Assembly: GCA_964639665.1 (NCBI GenBank)
Contig: CAZXEU010000142.1
Span: 1 to 21,975, forward strand
DNA: 21,975 bases
Reading direction: 5' to 3'
From: CAZXEU01 sp964639665
Lineage (GTDB): Bacteria; Bacteroidota; Rhodothermia; Rhodothermales; Bin80
Positions 1 to 6,653 of this stretch are shown here, one piece after another (position 1 is the stretch's first letter; the number at the start of each line of letters is the position of its first letter). The position numbers and the translations under genes were made by a program. The notes beneath the pieces are model-generated. The model worked only from the letters and a program-made list of their open reading frames with translations. It did no database searches and was not told the origin of the DNA.

Positions 1-43
1 ATGCAAGGTCTTGGCCGCTGCGCCCGGCTGCGGCCTTCCGGTT

Positions 44-481
44 CTAAGGACCCGCCTGAACGGCCTCCTGAGCCGCACGTCCAGCTTCATACGCGGCGGC
101 ACTTTCTTCCAGGGCCCGCTCGTCGTTGTATTTGGAGGGGCACTTCATAAGGATATGCTCGGCAACGAATACCGTGCCTTCCACACTTCCCTCAACGACG
201 ATCTTTTCCGCGTCTTCAAAGCTTGCCGGCTTGGGATTGCTGTATTGCACCGGCCAGGTTTCGCCCTCGTCATCCCTCATGTGAAAGGTGAACAGGTTGG
301 CTGCCGGGTCGTACCGCGTTTCTTTTTCCTGCACCCATTCCCCGACCACGTGAGCCCTGGCACCTGACGCAGCAGCCTCGCCAAAGTGCATGTAGCCGCC
401 TACCTGGTCGCCAAAATTCAGCAACAGCAGCCCAAAAAAGCCGCAGAGTACGACAAGTCCGACGATAGTCTTGGGCTTCAT
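44..481 (-). CDS. ccmE: CcmE haem chaperone, Cys-type (CxxxY) variant
   Basis: Periplasmic, membrane-anchored haem chaperone of System I cytochrome c maturation; it takes haem from CcmC and passes it to the CcmF/H ligase. The 145-residue protein has one N-terminal membrane anchor (about residues 5-22), then the small OB-fold domain with the family pattern VQYSNPKPASF and IVVEG. The haem-attachment site reads ILMKCPSKYND, with C114 and Y118, where most CcmE proteins have a His in a HDENY-like motif. A natural CcmE class with CxxxY is known, mainly from some delta-proteobacteria and archaea. The start lies 4 nt after the ccmD stop with no clear ribosome site, which suggests translational coupling. 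The tail after Y118 is Ala/Glu rich. Bases 1-43 downstream contain no start codon I can defend. The family call is secure. Confidence 0.93.
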   Translation of the reverse strand: MKPKTIVGLVVLCGFFGLLLLNFGDQVGGYMHFGEAAASGARAHVVGEWVQEKETRYDPAANLFTFHMRDDEGETWPVQYSNPKPASFEDAEKIVVEGSVEGTVFVAEHILMKCPSKYNDERALEESAAAYEAGRAAQEAVQAGP

Positions 482-485
482 GGTT

Positions 486-686
486 CTATGAGTTCGGGAT
501 GTTCTTTAGGTCTCGGAGCCTTTGCTCAAGCCGGCTTATGCGCCGGTCTGTCCGAAAAACAAAGGCCGCCAGCCCGAGCCAAATAATCAGCACCACGGCC
601 AGCACGACAAAAAGCTTGTCGTTGGATAACATGGCAGTCTCCAGCGTGTCCGCCAGCTGGGCGGGATGGGCGACAACCAGGTGCAT
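486..686 (-). CDS. ccmD: CcmD-like small membrane protein
   Basis: Small single-span protein, 66 residues from the upstream ATG. It has one hydrophobic segment (KLFVVLAVVLIIWLGLAAFV) followed by a basic, amphipathic cytoplasmic tail (RTDRRISRLEQRLRDL), the usual CcmD plan. In known systems CcmD helps release haem-loaded CcmE from the CcmABC transporter. Two starts are possible. The ATG at 686 has GGAG 7 nt upstream and would add an 18-residue N-terminal extension. The ATG at 632 also has GGAG at good spacing and gives a 48-residue protein closer to the usual core. I keep the longer form because it lies just 12 nt after ccmC. The identification rests on topology and on position between ccmC and ccmE, since the family is poorly conserved in sequence. 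Confidence 0.8.
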   Translation of the reverse strand: MHLVVAHPAQLADTLETAMLSNDKLFVVLAVVLIIWLGLAAFVFRTDRRISRLEQRLRDLKNIPNS

Positions 687-698
687 AAATGGCTCCGA

Positions 699-1427
699 CT
701 ACAGGTTCGGCTCGTGCAGCTTCTCCAGGCGCCGCTCGACCAGTCCCAGGCGCACGCGCTGCGAATAGAGCAGCCAGCCGACAAGAAAGAAGCCGACTAC
801 GGCCGGATAGAAAACCAGGCGCATTACGGGGTGCGTGATTTCGCTGAAGGCGGGATTTCCTTCGGCTCCGGGATGCAGGCTTTCCATCTGCCGGGGAAGC
901 ACATAAAGGAGAAACGGTACCGTCACGGCCGCAAACAAATTGTATACCGCTGAAATTCGCGCGCGTTTCTCCGGGTCCTCCAGTGCACTTCTGAGTGCGA
1001 AGTAGGCCCCGTAGATGAGCACCTGCACGGCGGCCAGCGTCTGCTTCGGATCAAAATTCCACCAGATGTTGGTGCCTTCGTACCAGGTATAGTGGGCCCA
1101 TACGCTTCCGGTTGCCAGGCCGAGCATGCCCAGAACCACCGCCATCAGGGCTGCCTCGCGGGCCCGCAAGTCCCGTTCTTCGCTCCCGGACTGCAGGCGG
1201 CGCAGCGACTGATAGGCGGACACGGCAGCCAGTCCCATCATGGCGAACCACATCGGCACATGGAAATACAGGTTCCGGGCCGTATGCTCCAGGATGGGGA
1301 TGCGCGGAATCTCCAGCCACAGGCCCGCGAATGAAAACGCGCCCAGAAGCACGGCCGTCATCCAGACGCAGATGAAAAGGCGCAGCGCGCGGTAGGCGCC
1401 TCCACTGTAGAAGGGTGCTGGGGCCAT
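699..1427 (-). CDS. ccmC: CcmC haem transporter/handling protein
   Basis: Integral inner-membrane protein that presents haem to CcmE in System I cytochrome c biogenesis. The 242 residues contain about six hydrophobic spans. The family's two haem-ligand histidines are visible as FHVPMW (H56) and SLHPG (H185), flanking the Trp-rich haem-handling domain at residues 110-130 (WAHYTWYEGTNIWWNFDPKQ). That domain ends in WWNFDPK rather than the classic WWxWD, a divergence I regard as ordinary for this phylum. The gene sits between ccmB (38 nt upstream) and ccmD (12 nt downstream) and is certainly co-transcribed with them. No strong ribosome site precedes the ATG; the next in-frame Met (residue 23) falls inside the first membrane span, so the first ATG is kept. 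Confidence 0.93.
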   Translation of the reverse strand: MAPAPFYSGGAYRALRLFICVWMTAVLLGAFSFAGLWLEIPRIPILEHTARNLYFHVPMWFAMMGLAAVSAYQSLRRLQSGSEERDLRAREAALMAVVLGMLGLATGSVWAHYTWYEGTNIWWNFDPKQTLAAVQVLIYGAYFALRSALEDPEKRARISAVYNLFAAVTVPFLLYVLPRQMESLHPGAEGNPAFSEITHPVMRLVFYPAVVGFFLVGWLLYSQRVRLGLVERRLEKLHEPNL

Positions 1428-1465
1428 GGCGTGCTGCGGTACCTACAAGGGTGGGTTTGGTTGCC

Positions 1466-2131
1466 TCAGTCGCGCCAGACATGATCGAACAGGAGCGCGG
1501 ATGCCGCAATCGTGGTGCCCGAGAAGGCAACCAGCGTAACAAGCGATCCTGCTGCGCCCTGCCAGCTGCCTTCCAGTCCCTCGTGCGTGGCATCTATGGC
1601 GGAGAGCAGCACCGGCAACAGGAGCGGAAACATCAGCATGGGCAGTAGCGGTCCGCGTCTGGCAGACCGTGCCACTATGGCAGCCAGAAGAGTGGTGACT
1701 GCGGCAAGCCCGAGACTGCCAAGGAGCATGGACGCCAGCATGAGCCCAGGCGCTGCGACGCTCACGCGCAGCAGCACGACAAAGGCCGCGAGCAGCACCA
1801 GGTTTACCGCTACAAGCAGCAACAGGCTGTAGCAAAGCTTGCCGCTGTATACCATGCCGGGCCGGACGTTGAGCCGCAGAAGCAGAGCCGTTCCCTGTTC
1901 CTCCTCTGCCACGAACGCGCGCCCAAGTCCGAGCGCTGCCGCGAACAGGATGACTATCCACAAGAGGCCGGCCTGCAAGCGGGCGGTAAGGTTTTCCTGC
2001 CCGGCGGCCAGGACCACGACCAGTAGCGCAGACAGCACGAAGATGAGCAGCACATTCACCGCGTGCCGGCTTCGCAGCTCCAGGCGCAGGTCCTTGGCCA
2101 GGACGGCCCACATGCCTGCAAGCCAATGCAC
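1466..2131 (-). CDS. ccmB: CcmB haem exporter membrane subunit, GTG start
   Basis: Membrane subunit of the CcmAB ABC transporter, whose ATP hydrolysis releases holo-CcmE from CcmC. From the chosen start the protein is 221 residues, the normal family length, with six hydrophobic spans. After the first span comes the conserved pattern FVAEEEQGTALLLRLNVRPG (compare the E..GTLE.L motif of CcmB). I place the start at GTG 2131: it shares its G with the murB stop codon (TAGTG) and has GGGAGG 8 nt upstream. The first in-frame ATG, at 2113, has no ribosome site. The ATPase gene ccmA, normally adjacent, is not in this window; murB occupies the upstream place. The same frame stays open well upstream into murB, a consequence of the 11-bp duplication described separately. 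Confidence 0.92.
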   Translation of the reverse strand: MHWLAGMWAVLAKDLRLELRSRHAVNVLLIFVLSALLVVVLAAGQENLTARLQAGLLWIVILFAAALGLGRAFVAEEEQGTALLLRLNVRPGMVYSGKLCYSLLLLVAVNLVLLAAFVVLLRVSVAAPGLMLASMLLGSLGLAAVTTLLAAIVARSARRGPLLPMLMFPLLLPVLLSAIDATHEGLEGSWQGAAGSLVTLVAFSGTTIAASALLFDHVWRD

Positions 2132-3180
2132 TATGCTGGCCTCCCGCTGGCCTCCCGGGCGCGCTCCTCTGCCGTGATAAGCCCCGGAGGGCGGGGCAGA
2201 AACACCGGCGTCGCGTCGGTTGGCGGAGCGAAGTCGCCGACAAAGTCGATCTCGGTCTCCAGACTGTAGCCGGTGCGTTTCCGGACCGTTTGCTCGATGT
2301 GCGCCAGCAGGGCCAGGAGGTCGGCGGCGCAGCCCGACCCCAGATTGATCAGAATGTTGGCGTGACGGTGCGTAACGGTGACTCCGCCAATGGTAGCGCC
2401 CTTGAGCCCGCATTCATCGATCAGGCGCCCGGCACCGATTCCGTCAATCTTCTTGTAGATCGAGCCCACACTAGGTTCGGTGTCCAGCGGAGGATGGCGA
2501 AGCGCCCGCCACTCGAGGTTGGCTGCCATGATGGCACGCATGCGCCTTGTCTCTCCGGGTTGCAACTGGAACGTGGCTGTAAGTACGGTGTCATCGCGCA
2601 CGTGGAGCGTGCTGTAATCGTAGCCAAAGTCAAAGTAATCGACTCCCACGCGCCGCCGCTCACCTTCCTCCGTCAAGAGTTCGGCGTCACGCACTACTTC
2701 CTCAATGAACATGGTTCGCGTCCTGTCCGGCGCCAGAAAATGCAGATTCTGCCACAGTGCCCCACCGACAGTGGACGGAATGCCTACGTAGTGTTCCAGG
2801 CCCGAAAGCCCTGCGGACACGGCGCCGCCGATGACGTCCGGATACATTATGGCACCGCTCTCGGTCCATACCCTGCCTGACTCCCTGTTGATTCGCGTAG
2901 CGCGGGCACAGTTTCGGATCACGATGCCCCGGAATCCCAGGTCGCCGACAACGACATTCGCGCCCACTCCCAAAAGGAAATGGGGCATCTCAAGCCTGCG
3001 GGCCAGCTTCAGGGCTGTTTCCAGGTCACCGGCGCTGCGGGCCTCGTAGAAGAGGTCCGCAGGCCCCCCCATCCTGATGGTCGTGTACGGAGCAAGCGGG
3101 ACGTTGCGCTTGAGACGGTCCGGTCCAAGGGCGTGCTCAAGGGTTCGGACGGCTGCAGCGCCTGGAATTCCGCTTTGCAT
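2131..3180 (-). CDS. murB: UDP-N-acetylenolpyruvoylglucosamine reductase (MurB)
   Basis: Cytoplasmic FAD enzyme that reduces UDP-GlcNAc-enolpyruvate with NADPH to UDP-N-acetylmuramate, the second committed step of peptidoglycan synthesis. The 349 residues show the FAD-binding features TTIRMGGPADLF, LLGVGANVVVGD (residues 69-80) and GIPSTVGGALWQN (133-145). SVGSIYKK carries the proton-donor Ser (S240), and THRHANILIN and SLETEIDFVG lie near the C terminus, with the conserved catalytic Glu at about 308-310. The usual YRxS motif reads YDYS (187-190). The gene starts divergently from the SPFH gene across a 77-nt gap and ends in a one-base overlap with ccmB. The last ten codons contain the 11-bp tandem duplication. 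No clear ribosome site precedes the ATG. Confidence 0.95.
   Translation of the reverse strand: MQSGIPGAAAVRTLEHALGPDRLKRNVPLAPYTTIRMGGPADLFYEARSAGDLETALKLARRLEMPHFLLGVGANVVVGDLGFRGIVIRNCARATRINRESGRVWTESGAIMYPDVIGGAVSAGLSGLEHYVGIPSTVGGALWQNLHFLAPDRTRTMFIEEVVRDAELLTEEGERRRVGVDYFDFGYDYSTLHVRDDTVLTATFQLQPGETRRMRAIMAANLEWRALRHPPLDTEPSVGSIYKKIDGIGAGRLIDECGLKGATIGGVTVTHRHANILINLGSGCAADLLALLAHIEQTVRKRTGYSLETEIDFVGDFAPPTDATPVFLPRPPGLITAEERAREASGRPA
2135..2156. repeat. 11-bp exact tandem duplication at murB 3' end / ccmB ribosome site
   Basis: GCTGGCCTCCC occurs twice back to back (2135-2145, 2146-2156). Read on the minus strand, each copy contains GGGAGG, so the ccmB GTG has a proximal Shine-Dalgarno and a second copy 11 nt further upstream. 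Eleven is not a multiple of three, so the duplication sets the frame of the last murB codons and places the murB stop exactly on the ccmB start. Confidence 0.9.
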
Positions 3181-3212
3181 TGGTGAATGCGAACCAAATG
3201 GGCCGGCGATGC

Positions 3213-3230
3213 TTACAACGGTCGCTGTAA
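3213..3230. promoter_or_regulatory. Imperfect 18-bp palindrome between divergent murB and SPFH genes
   Basis: TTACA-N8-TGTAA with further inner symmetry (14 of 18 positions match the reverse complement). It lies in the middle of the 77-nt gap between two divergent genes, a typical place for an operator. The two-base centre means it cannot fold as an RNA hairpin using all its pairs, so a dimeric DNA-binding protein is the more natural reader. No specific regulator family is recognised. Confidence 0.35.
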
Positions 3231-3257
3231 TACCCCAATAAGTGCATTAGGATCACG

Positions 3258-4091
3258 ATGGCCACCCAATACCCCAATCTCACGCGCTCTGCGATCAGGC
3301 TCGCGATAGGTGCCGGCGCATTTTTCCTGGTTGCGGCCCTGGCGGCAGGCTGTATGACTACAACCATCATTTCAGGTCAGGCGGGTGTACGCTACAGTCC
3401 GTTCGGCGGAACGGACCTTGAAAGGACCTACGGCGAAGGGCTCAATGTACACGCGCCGTGGGTTGACGTCATCCGGTATGACGTTCGCGTCCAGGAGCGC
3501 CTGGAGAACATGGAAGCCCTGTCTGTCAACGGACTCTCGATTGGCACGGATGTCTCGGTCCGGTGGCGCCCGGATGAGCCCCGGCTACCCCAACTCCACA
3601 CCACTTACGGCACCGACTATTACCGCAAGCTCATACAGCCCGAATTGCGCAGTGTCGTGCGGGAAGTGATCGGGCAGTTTACGCCCGAGCAACTCTACAG
3701 CAGCCAGCGCACGGTTCTGCAGGATGACATATTTGCCGAAGTCCAGGAGCGCGTCGATGATCATTTCGTGCGCGTTGAGGCCGTGCTTATCCGTGACGTG
3801 CGGCTGCCGGATCAAATCAAGGTGGCCATAGAAGACAAGCTCAAGGAGGAACAGGAGGCGGAGCGCTACCAGTTTACCATCGAAAAGGAGCGCCTTGAAG
3901 CCGATCGCAAGCGAATCGAAGCCGAGGGAGAGGCCGACTATCAGCGCATCATCACGGCCAGCCTGACATCGCAGTTCCTGCGCTTCAAGGGCATAGAGGC
4001 AACGCAGCAACTGGCCAATTCTCCCAACAGCAAGACCGTTATTGTTGGAAGCGGCGACGATGGCCTGCCTCTCATACTGGGAGGCCAGTAG
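3258..4091 (+). CDS. Prohibitin/SPFH-family predicted lipoprotein
   Basis: A 277-residue SPFH (band 7/prohibitin) protein. An N-terminal hydrophobic segment (about 15-31) ends in AALAAGC, a near-lipobox with C32 as the likely lipidated residue. The SPFH domain follows (about 38-200: GQAGVRYSPFGG, GLNVHAPWVDVI, then VEAVLIRDVRLPDQIKVAIE). Next is a charged coiled coil (about 195-235; EEQEAERYQFTIEKERLEADRK) and a short tail ending SPNSKTVIVGSG. This arrangement, including the terminal SPNxK motif, matches prohibitin-type lipoproteins I know from Bacteroidota. Such proteins form large membrane-bound rings and affect membrane-protein quality control, but the role of this one is unknown. AGGA lies 5 nt before the ATG. 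Family call firm; lipidation inferred. Confidence 0.88.
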   Translation: MATQYPNLTRSAIRLAIGAGAFFLVAALAAGCMTTTIISGQAGVRYSPFGGTDLERTYGEGLNVHAPWVDVIRYDVRVQERLENMEALSVNGLSIGTDVSVRWRPDEPRLPQLHTTYGTDYYRKLIQPELRSVVREVIGQFTPEQLYSSQRTVLQDDIFAEVQERVDDHFVRVEAVLIRDVRLPDQIKVAIEDKLKEEQEAERYQFTIEKERLEADRKRIEAEGEADYQRIITASLTSQFLRFKGIEATQQLANSPNSKTVIVGSGDDGLPLILGGQ

Positions 4092-4176
4092 TCGGAGGCG
4101 CAGACGTCATTTTCGCTGTAGTGAGGCGCCCGAGCGGTAAGCCGGCGCTGCCTTCCGAGCGGAGCGAGGGTCGACA

Positions 4177-4192
4177 GTGAGCGCAGGCTCAC
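4177..4192 (+). other. Small perfect hairpin downstream of the SPFH gene
   Basis: GTGAGC-GCAG-GCTCAC forms a 6-bp stem with a 4-nt loop. Flanking ACA and TGT can extend it across a 2-nt bulge. No U-run follows, so it is not a standard intrinsic terminator; it may be an RNA-processing or weak pause site between the SPFH and alkyltransferase genes. Confidence 0.35.
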
Positions 4193-4275
4193 CTTGTGGG
4201 GCTATGGCAGGCTGCCGCCCGCCGGGGAAGTTTCCATCAATTGCCCATCCCGCGAAAGCTGAGAATTGCAGGTCC

Positions 4276-4602
4276 ATGGACAGCAGCGACCAGGACTTCT
4301 TTGGGCGTGTCTGGCAGGTCGTGGCCCGCATTCCGCACGGGCGCGTAACGACCTACGGAGACATTGCGGCGCACCTGGGAGCAAGAAGCGCCGCCCGGAC
4401 AGTGGGATGGGCCTTGCAGGCAGCCAAGGGCCGGGACCTGCCCTGCCACCGCGTCGTGAACCGCTACGGCGGGCTATCCGGGGCGCGCCACTTTGGCGGA
4501 CCCCATGTCATGGAAGAGCGCCTGCGAAGTGAAGGCGTAACGTTTGATGACCAGGGGTGCGTTGTCATGGCGAGGCACCGGTGGTTGCCGGATGGCCATT
4601 AG
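4276..4602 (+). CDS. Short MGMT-family DNA alkyltransferase (PCHRV active site)
   Basis: A 108-residue protein equivalent to the C-terminal DNA-binding/active-site domain of O6-methylguanine-DNA methyltransferase. Visible features are FFGRVWQVVARIPHGRVTTY (8-27), the winged helix with the helix-flipping arginine in ARTVG (R41), and the acceptor-site motif LPCHRVVNRYGGLSG with C57. Stand-alone proteins of this length are often alkyltransferase-like (ATL/MGMT family) forms in which the Cys is Trp or Ala. Here the Cys is kept, so real alkyl transfer is plausible. The reading frame is open further upstream, but homology begins at the 4276 ATG. Its stop is 2 nt from the convergent aroA stop. Whether it is Ogt-like or ATL-like cannot be settled by reading. 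Confidence 0.85.
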   Translation: MDSSDQDFFGRVWQVVARIPHGRVTTYGDIAAHLGARSAARTVGWALQAAKGRDLPCHRVVNRYGGLSGARHFGGPHVMEERLRSEGVTFDDQGCVVMARHRWLPDGH

Positions 4603-4604
4603 AT

Positions 4605-5909
4605 TCACACGAGCGAACCGCTGCCGCCCCTTTCCGCTAGCTCCTGAAGCGCCTGCCAGAACCGGGGGAAAGAGACCCCCGCTGCCTGGGCCCCATGCAC
4701 GGTCGTGGTGCCGGAGCTGACCAGGGCTGCCACTCCCATAGCCATGGCAATGCGATGGTCGTCGAAGCTCTGAAGGGCGGTGCCCATCAGCGGCTTGCCG
4801 CCAATAACGGCGAAGCCATCGGGAAACTCTTCGACGTCGGCTCCCAGCGCACGCAAATTGGTTACCGTGGCGGCAATCCGGTCGCACTCCTTGACGCGCA
4901 ATTCGGCAGCGCCTCGAACTACCGTACGCCCTTCCGCGCAAAGAGCAGCCACGGCCAGCACCGGGATTTCGTCGATAAGGTTGGATATGATCGCGCCGCC
5001 GATCGTGATGCCGCGCAGTCGTGAGGGCCGCACCACGAGGTCGCCGGCGGGCTCGGCGCCGGCAGTATGCAGATTGCTCGTCTCTATGTCCGCGCCCATG
5101 TCTCGAAGAACGCCGAGGAATGCGTTGCGTGTCGGATTGAGCCCCACGCCCGGAAGCCGGATAGCGCCATCCGGTACGATGGACCCCGCCACCAGGAAAA
5201 AGGCAGCCGCAGAAAAGTCGCCGGGAATTGCGGCCTCAAAGGCCGGTAGCTCGTGCCCTTCCGTAACGGAAATCAGCCTGCAGCCGGATTCTTCCTTGAC
5301 GGCAAGGCCCATGAGGCGCTCGGTGTGGTCTCTGCTGCGGGCGGTTTCTACGACCGTCGTCGTACCGCGTGCATAGAGTCCGGCGAAAAGGACACAGGAC
5401 TTGACCTGCGCTGACGGCACGGGCAGGTCATAGATCATGCCATTCAGGCCGGCGGAAGGACGAATGCGTACGGGGGCACGCCCTTCCCGCAGGTCTACAC
5501 GGGCGCCCATCCGTCGAAGCGGCTCGGCGATCCGGCGCATGGGGCGCCCTCGCAGCGACCTGTCGCCGGTAAGCGTCGAGGCAAACGTCTGGCCTGCCAG
5601 AATGCCGGAAAGCAGCCTCATCGTGGTGCCGCTGTTGCCACAATCCAGCGGCGCGTCGGCACACCGCAGCCCGCGCAGTCCGCGCCCATGGATCGTGAAA
5701 CTGCCATCGGCGCCGGCCTCCATGCCAACGCCGAGTTGCCGAAGGCAGGAAAGCGTGGACTGGGGATCGGCAGAGCGTGGGTAATTGTGGATCGAGGAAT
5801 TGCCGTCGGCGATGGCCGCCAGGAGTGCAAGTCGATGCGCTATCGACTTGTCCGCCGGCAACTGAACCACACCGCGCAAACTGTCGGCCCTGCCAATGGA
5901 ATGCGTCAT
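4605..5909 (-). CDS. aroA: 3-phosphoshikimate 1-carboxyvinyltransferase (EPSP synthase)
   Basis: Sixth step of the shikimate pathway: shikimate-3-phosphate plus PEP gives EPSP and phosphate. The 434 residues show the whole signature set: LPADKSIAHR (PEP/S3P site, K21), GNSGTTMRLLSG (91-102), SAQVKSCVLFAGL (166-177), RSRDHTERL (191-199), LIDEIPVLAVAA with catalytic D313, RVKECDRI with E341, and FDDHRIAMAMG. The PEP-loop sequence GNSGTTMRL resembles the Bacillus type and has Leu where the E. coli enzyme has Pro101. The gene lies alone on the minus strand, convergent with the alkyltransferase and divergent from tatA. A TAnnTTTG-like box sits 31-39 nt upstream. No good ribosome site is visible, as for several genes here. 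Confidence 0.96.
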   Translation of the reverse strand: MTHSIGRADSLRGVVQLPADKSIAHRLALLAAIADGNSSIHNYPRSADPQSTLSCLRQLGVGMEAGADGSFTIHGRGLRGLRCADAPLDCGNSGTTMRLLSGILAGQTFASTLTGDRSLRGRPMRRIAEPLRRMGARVDLREGRAPVRIRPSAGLNGMIYDLPVPSAQVKSCVLFAGLYARGTTTVVETARSRDHTERLMGLAVKEESGCRLISVTEGHELPAFEAAIPGDFSAAAFFLVAGSIVPDGAIRLPGVGLNPTRNAFLGVLRDMGADIETSNLHTAGAEPAGDLVVRPSRLRGITIGGAIISNLIDEIPVLAVAALCAEGRTVVRGAAELRVKECDRIAATVTNLRALGADVEEFPDGFAVIGGKPLMGTALQSFDDHRIAMAMGVAALVSSGTTTVHGAQAAGVSFPRFWQALQELAERGGSGSLV

Positions 5910-6308
5910 CTTGGATAAAGGTGTGAGGCCGTGCTACGGGCAAATGTAACCGTCGTTTCCCGGCTCCGGAGTCCTGCAGAGGCATTTGGCAGCGCCAGCT
6001 AATCCTGTGCTCGGCCCGGTCTTGAACCAATGGCGCCATGCCTGATCGAATGCTCTTTTGTAAGCACTTGAATGGCCGCGTCGCCTGCTGCTATCCTCGC
6101 ATTTGTACAGCTCGACCGGTTGTTCTGACGCGTGTCGGCCAAAGGAGTGGGTCTGGGAGGGGCACGGTGCGGTCTGCACGTGCGCTCGCGTGCGCAACCG
6201 GTGGTTGCACCTCTGACCGGGCCGCGGCTCGTCGGCCCGGACTGGAACACGGTTTGGCCTTTCGGGTTGTCATCCGGCAACTCGCTACTCTGCCCCGGAG
6301 GTATTGCC
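5910..6308. other. Divergent intergenic region aroA/tatA, no gene seen
   Basis: About 400 nt without a convincing gene. It holds the aroA promoter-like box (5941-5948), a perfect 10-bp palindrome ATGGCGCCAT (6030-6039) and a plus-strand sigma70-like pair, TTGAAT-N18-TATCCT (6068-6097), which could start tatA-gatA with a leader of about 200 nt. Short open frames here have no family features. No tRNA or riboswitch pattern was recognised. Confidence 0.5.
5941..5948 (-). promoter_or_regulatory. Bacteroidota-type -7 box (TAnnTTTG) for aroA
   Basis: On the minus strand the sequence reads TACATTTG, an exact match to the Bacteroidota -7 consensus TAnnTTTG, 31 nt before the aroA ATG. No TTTG is found at the expected -33 distance, so this is half a promoter and is only suggestive. 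Confidence 0.35.
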
Positions 6309-6587
6309 ATGGGTATCGGCTCGCTAGGACCGCTTGAGCTCATTATCATATTCCTCGTCATTTTGCTGATTTTCGGAGCAAAGAGAATTCCGGAGATCGC
6401 GCGCGGACTCGGCAAGGGGATCCGGGAATTCAAGAGCGCCACCACCGAAATCAGCAAGGAACTCACGGTGGATGAACGCCGGCAGCGCATCCATTCGCCG
6501 CCCCAGCAGAGCGTGTCGTCAACACCTCCGGTTGCGCAGCAGAGTTCCTCTCCGTCGCCGGCCGCCAAGACGGATCAGGCTCCGTAG
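6309..6587 (+). CDS. tatA: Sec-independent translocase subunit TatA/TatE
   Basis: Pore-forming subunit of the twin-arginine translocase, which exports folded proteins across the inner membrane. The 92 residues have the canonical layout: a short N terminus with polar E10 in the membrane helix (LGPLELIIIFLVILLIFGAK, 6-25), the FGAKRIPEIARGLGKGIREF hinge and amphipathic helix (22-41), then a Pro/Ser/Gln-rich disordered tail (63-92). I chose the ATG at 6309 because GGAGG lies 7 nt upstream and TatA homology begins there; the open frame upstream of it has no family features. The gene is followed 66 nt later by gatA on the same strand. TatB/TatC are not in the window. Confidence 0.95.
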   Translation: MGIGSLGPLELIIIFLVILLIFGAKRIPEIARGLGKGIREFKSATTEISKELTVDERRQRIHSPPQQSVSSTPPVAQQSSSPSPAAKTDQAP

Positions 6588-6653
6588 GCGATTTTCGTAG
6601 CCAGCGCAGATTGACGCCAGCCGAGTGACGGACCGGTTTCCTACCGCGCGCGC

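Noticed and set aside
11..367. 118-codon plus-strand frame opposite ccmE
   Set aside because: Antisense to a confident ccmE; no family features.
1443..2243. 266-codon minus-strand frame overlapping ccmB in another phase
   Set aside because: The translation is Arg/Ala/Gly-rich low-quality sequence; the ccmB frame has membrane spans and family motifs.
2132..2413. Upstream extension of the ccmB frame into murB
   Set aside because: The translation before the GTG at 2131 is unlike CcmB and is Arg/Gly-rich; murB is clearly the coding frame there.
4130..4162. Direct repeat CCGAGCGG (4130-4137 and 4155-4162)
   Set aside because: Only 8 bp, in GC-rich sequence and with no further copies noticed; likely chance.
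6030..6039. Perfect palindrome ATGGCGCCAT between aroA and tatA
   Set aside because: Too short and GC-rich to call an operator alone; kept only as a note in the intergenic entry.
6132..6308. In-frame N-terminal extension of TatA
   Set aside because: TatA proteins begin a few residues before the membrane helix, and a good GGAGG precedes the internal ATG at 6309.
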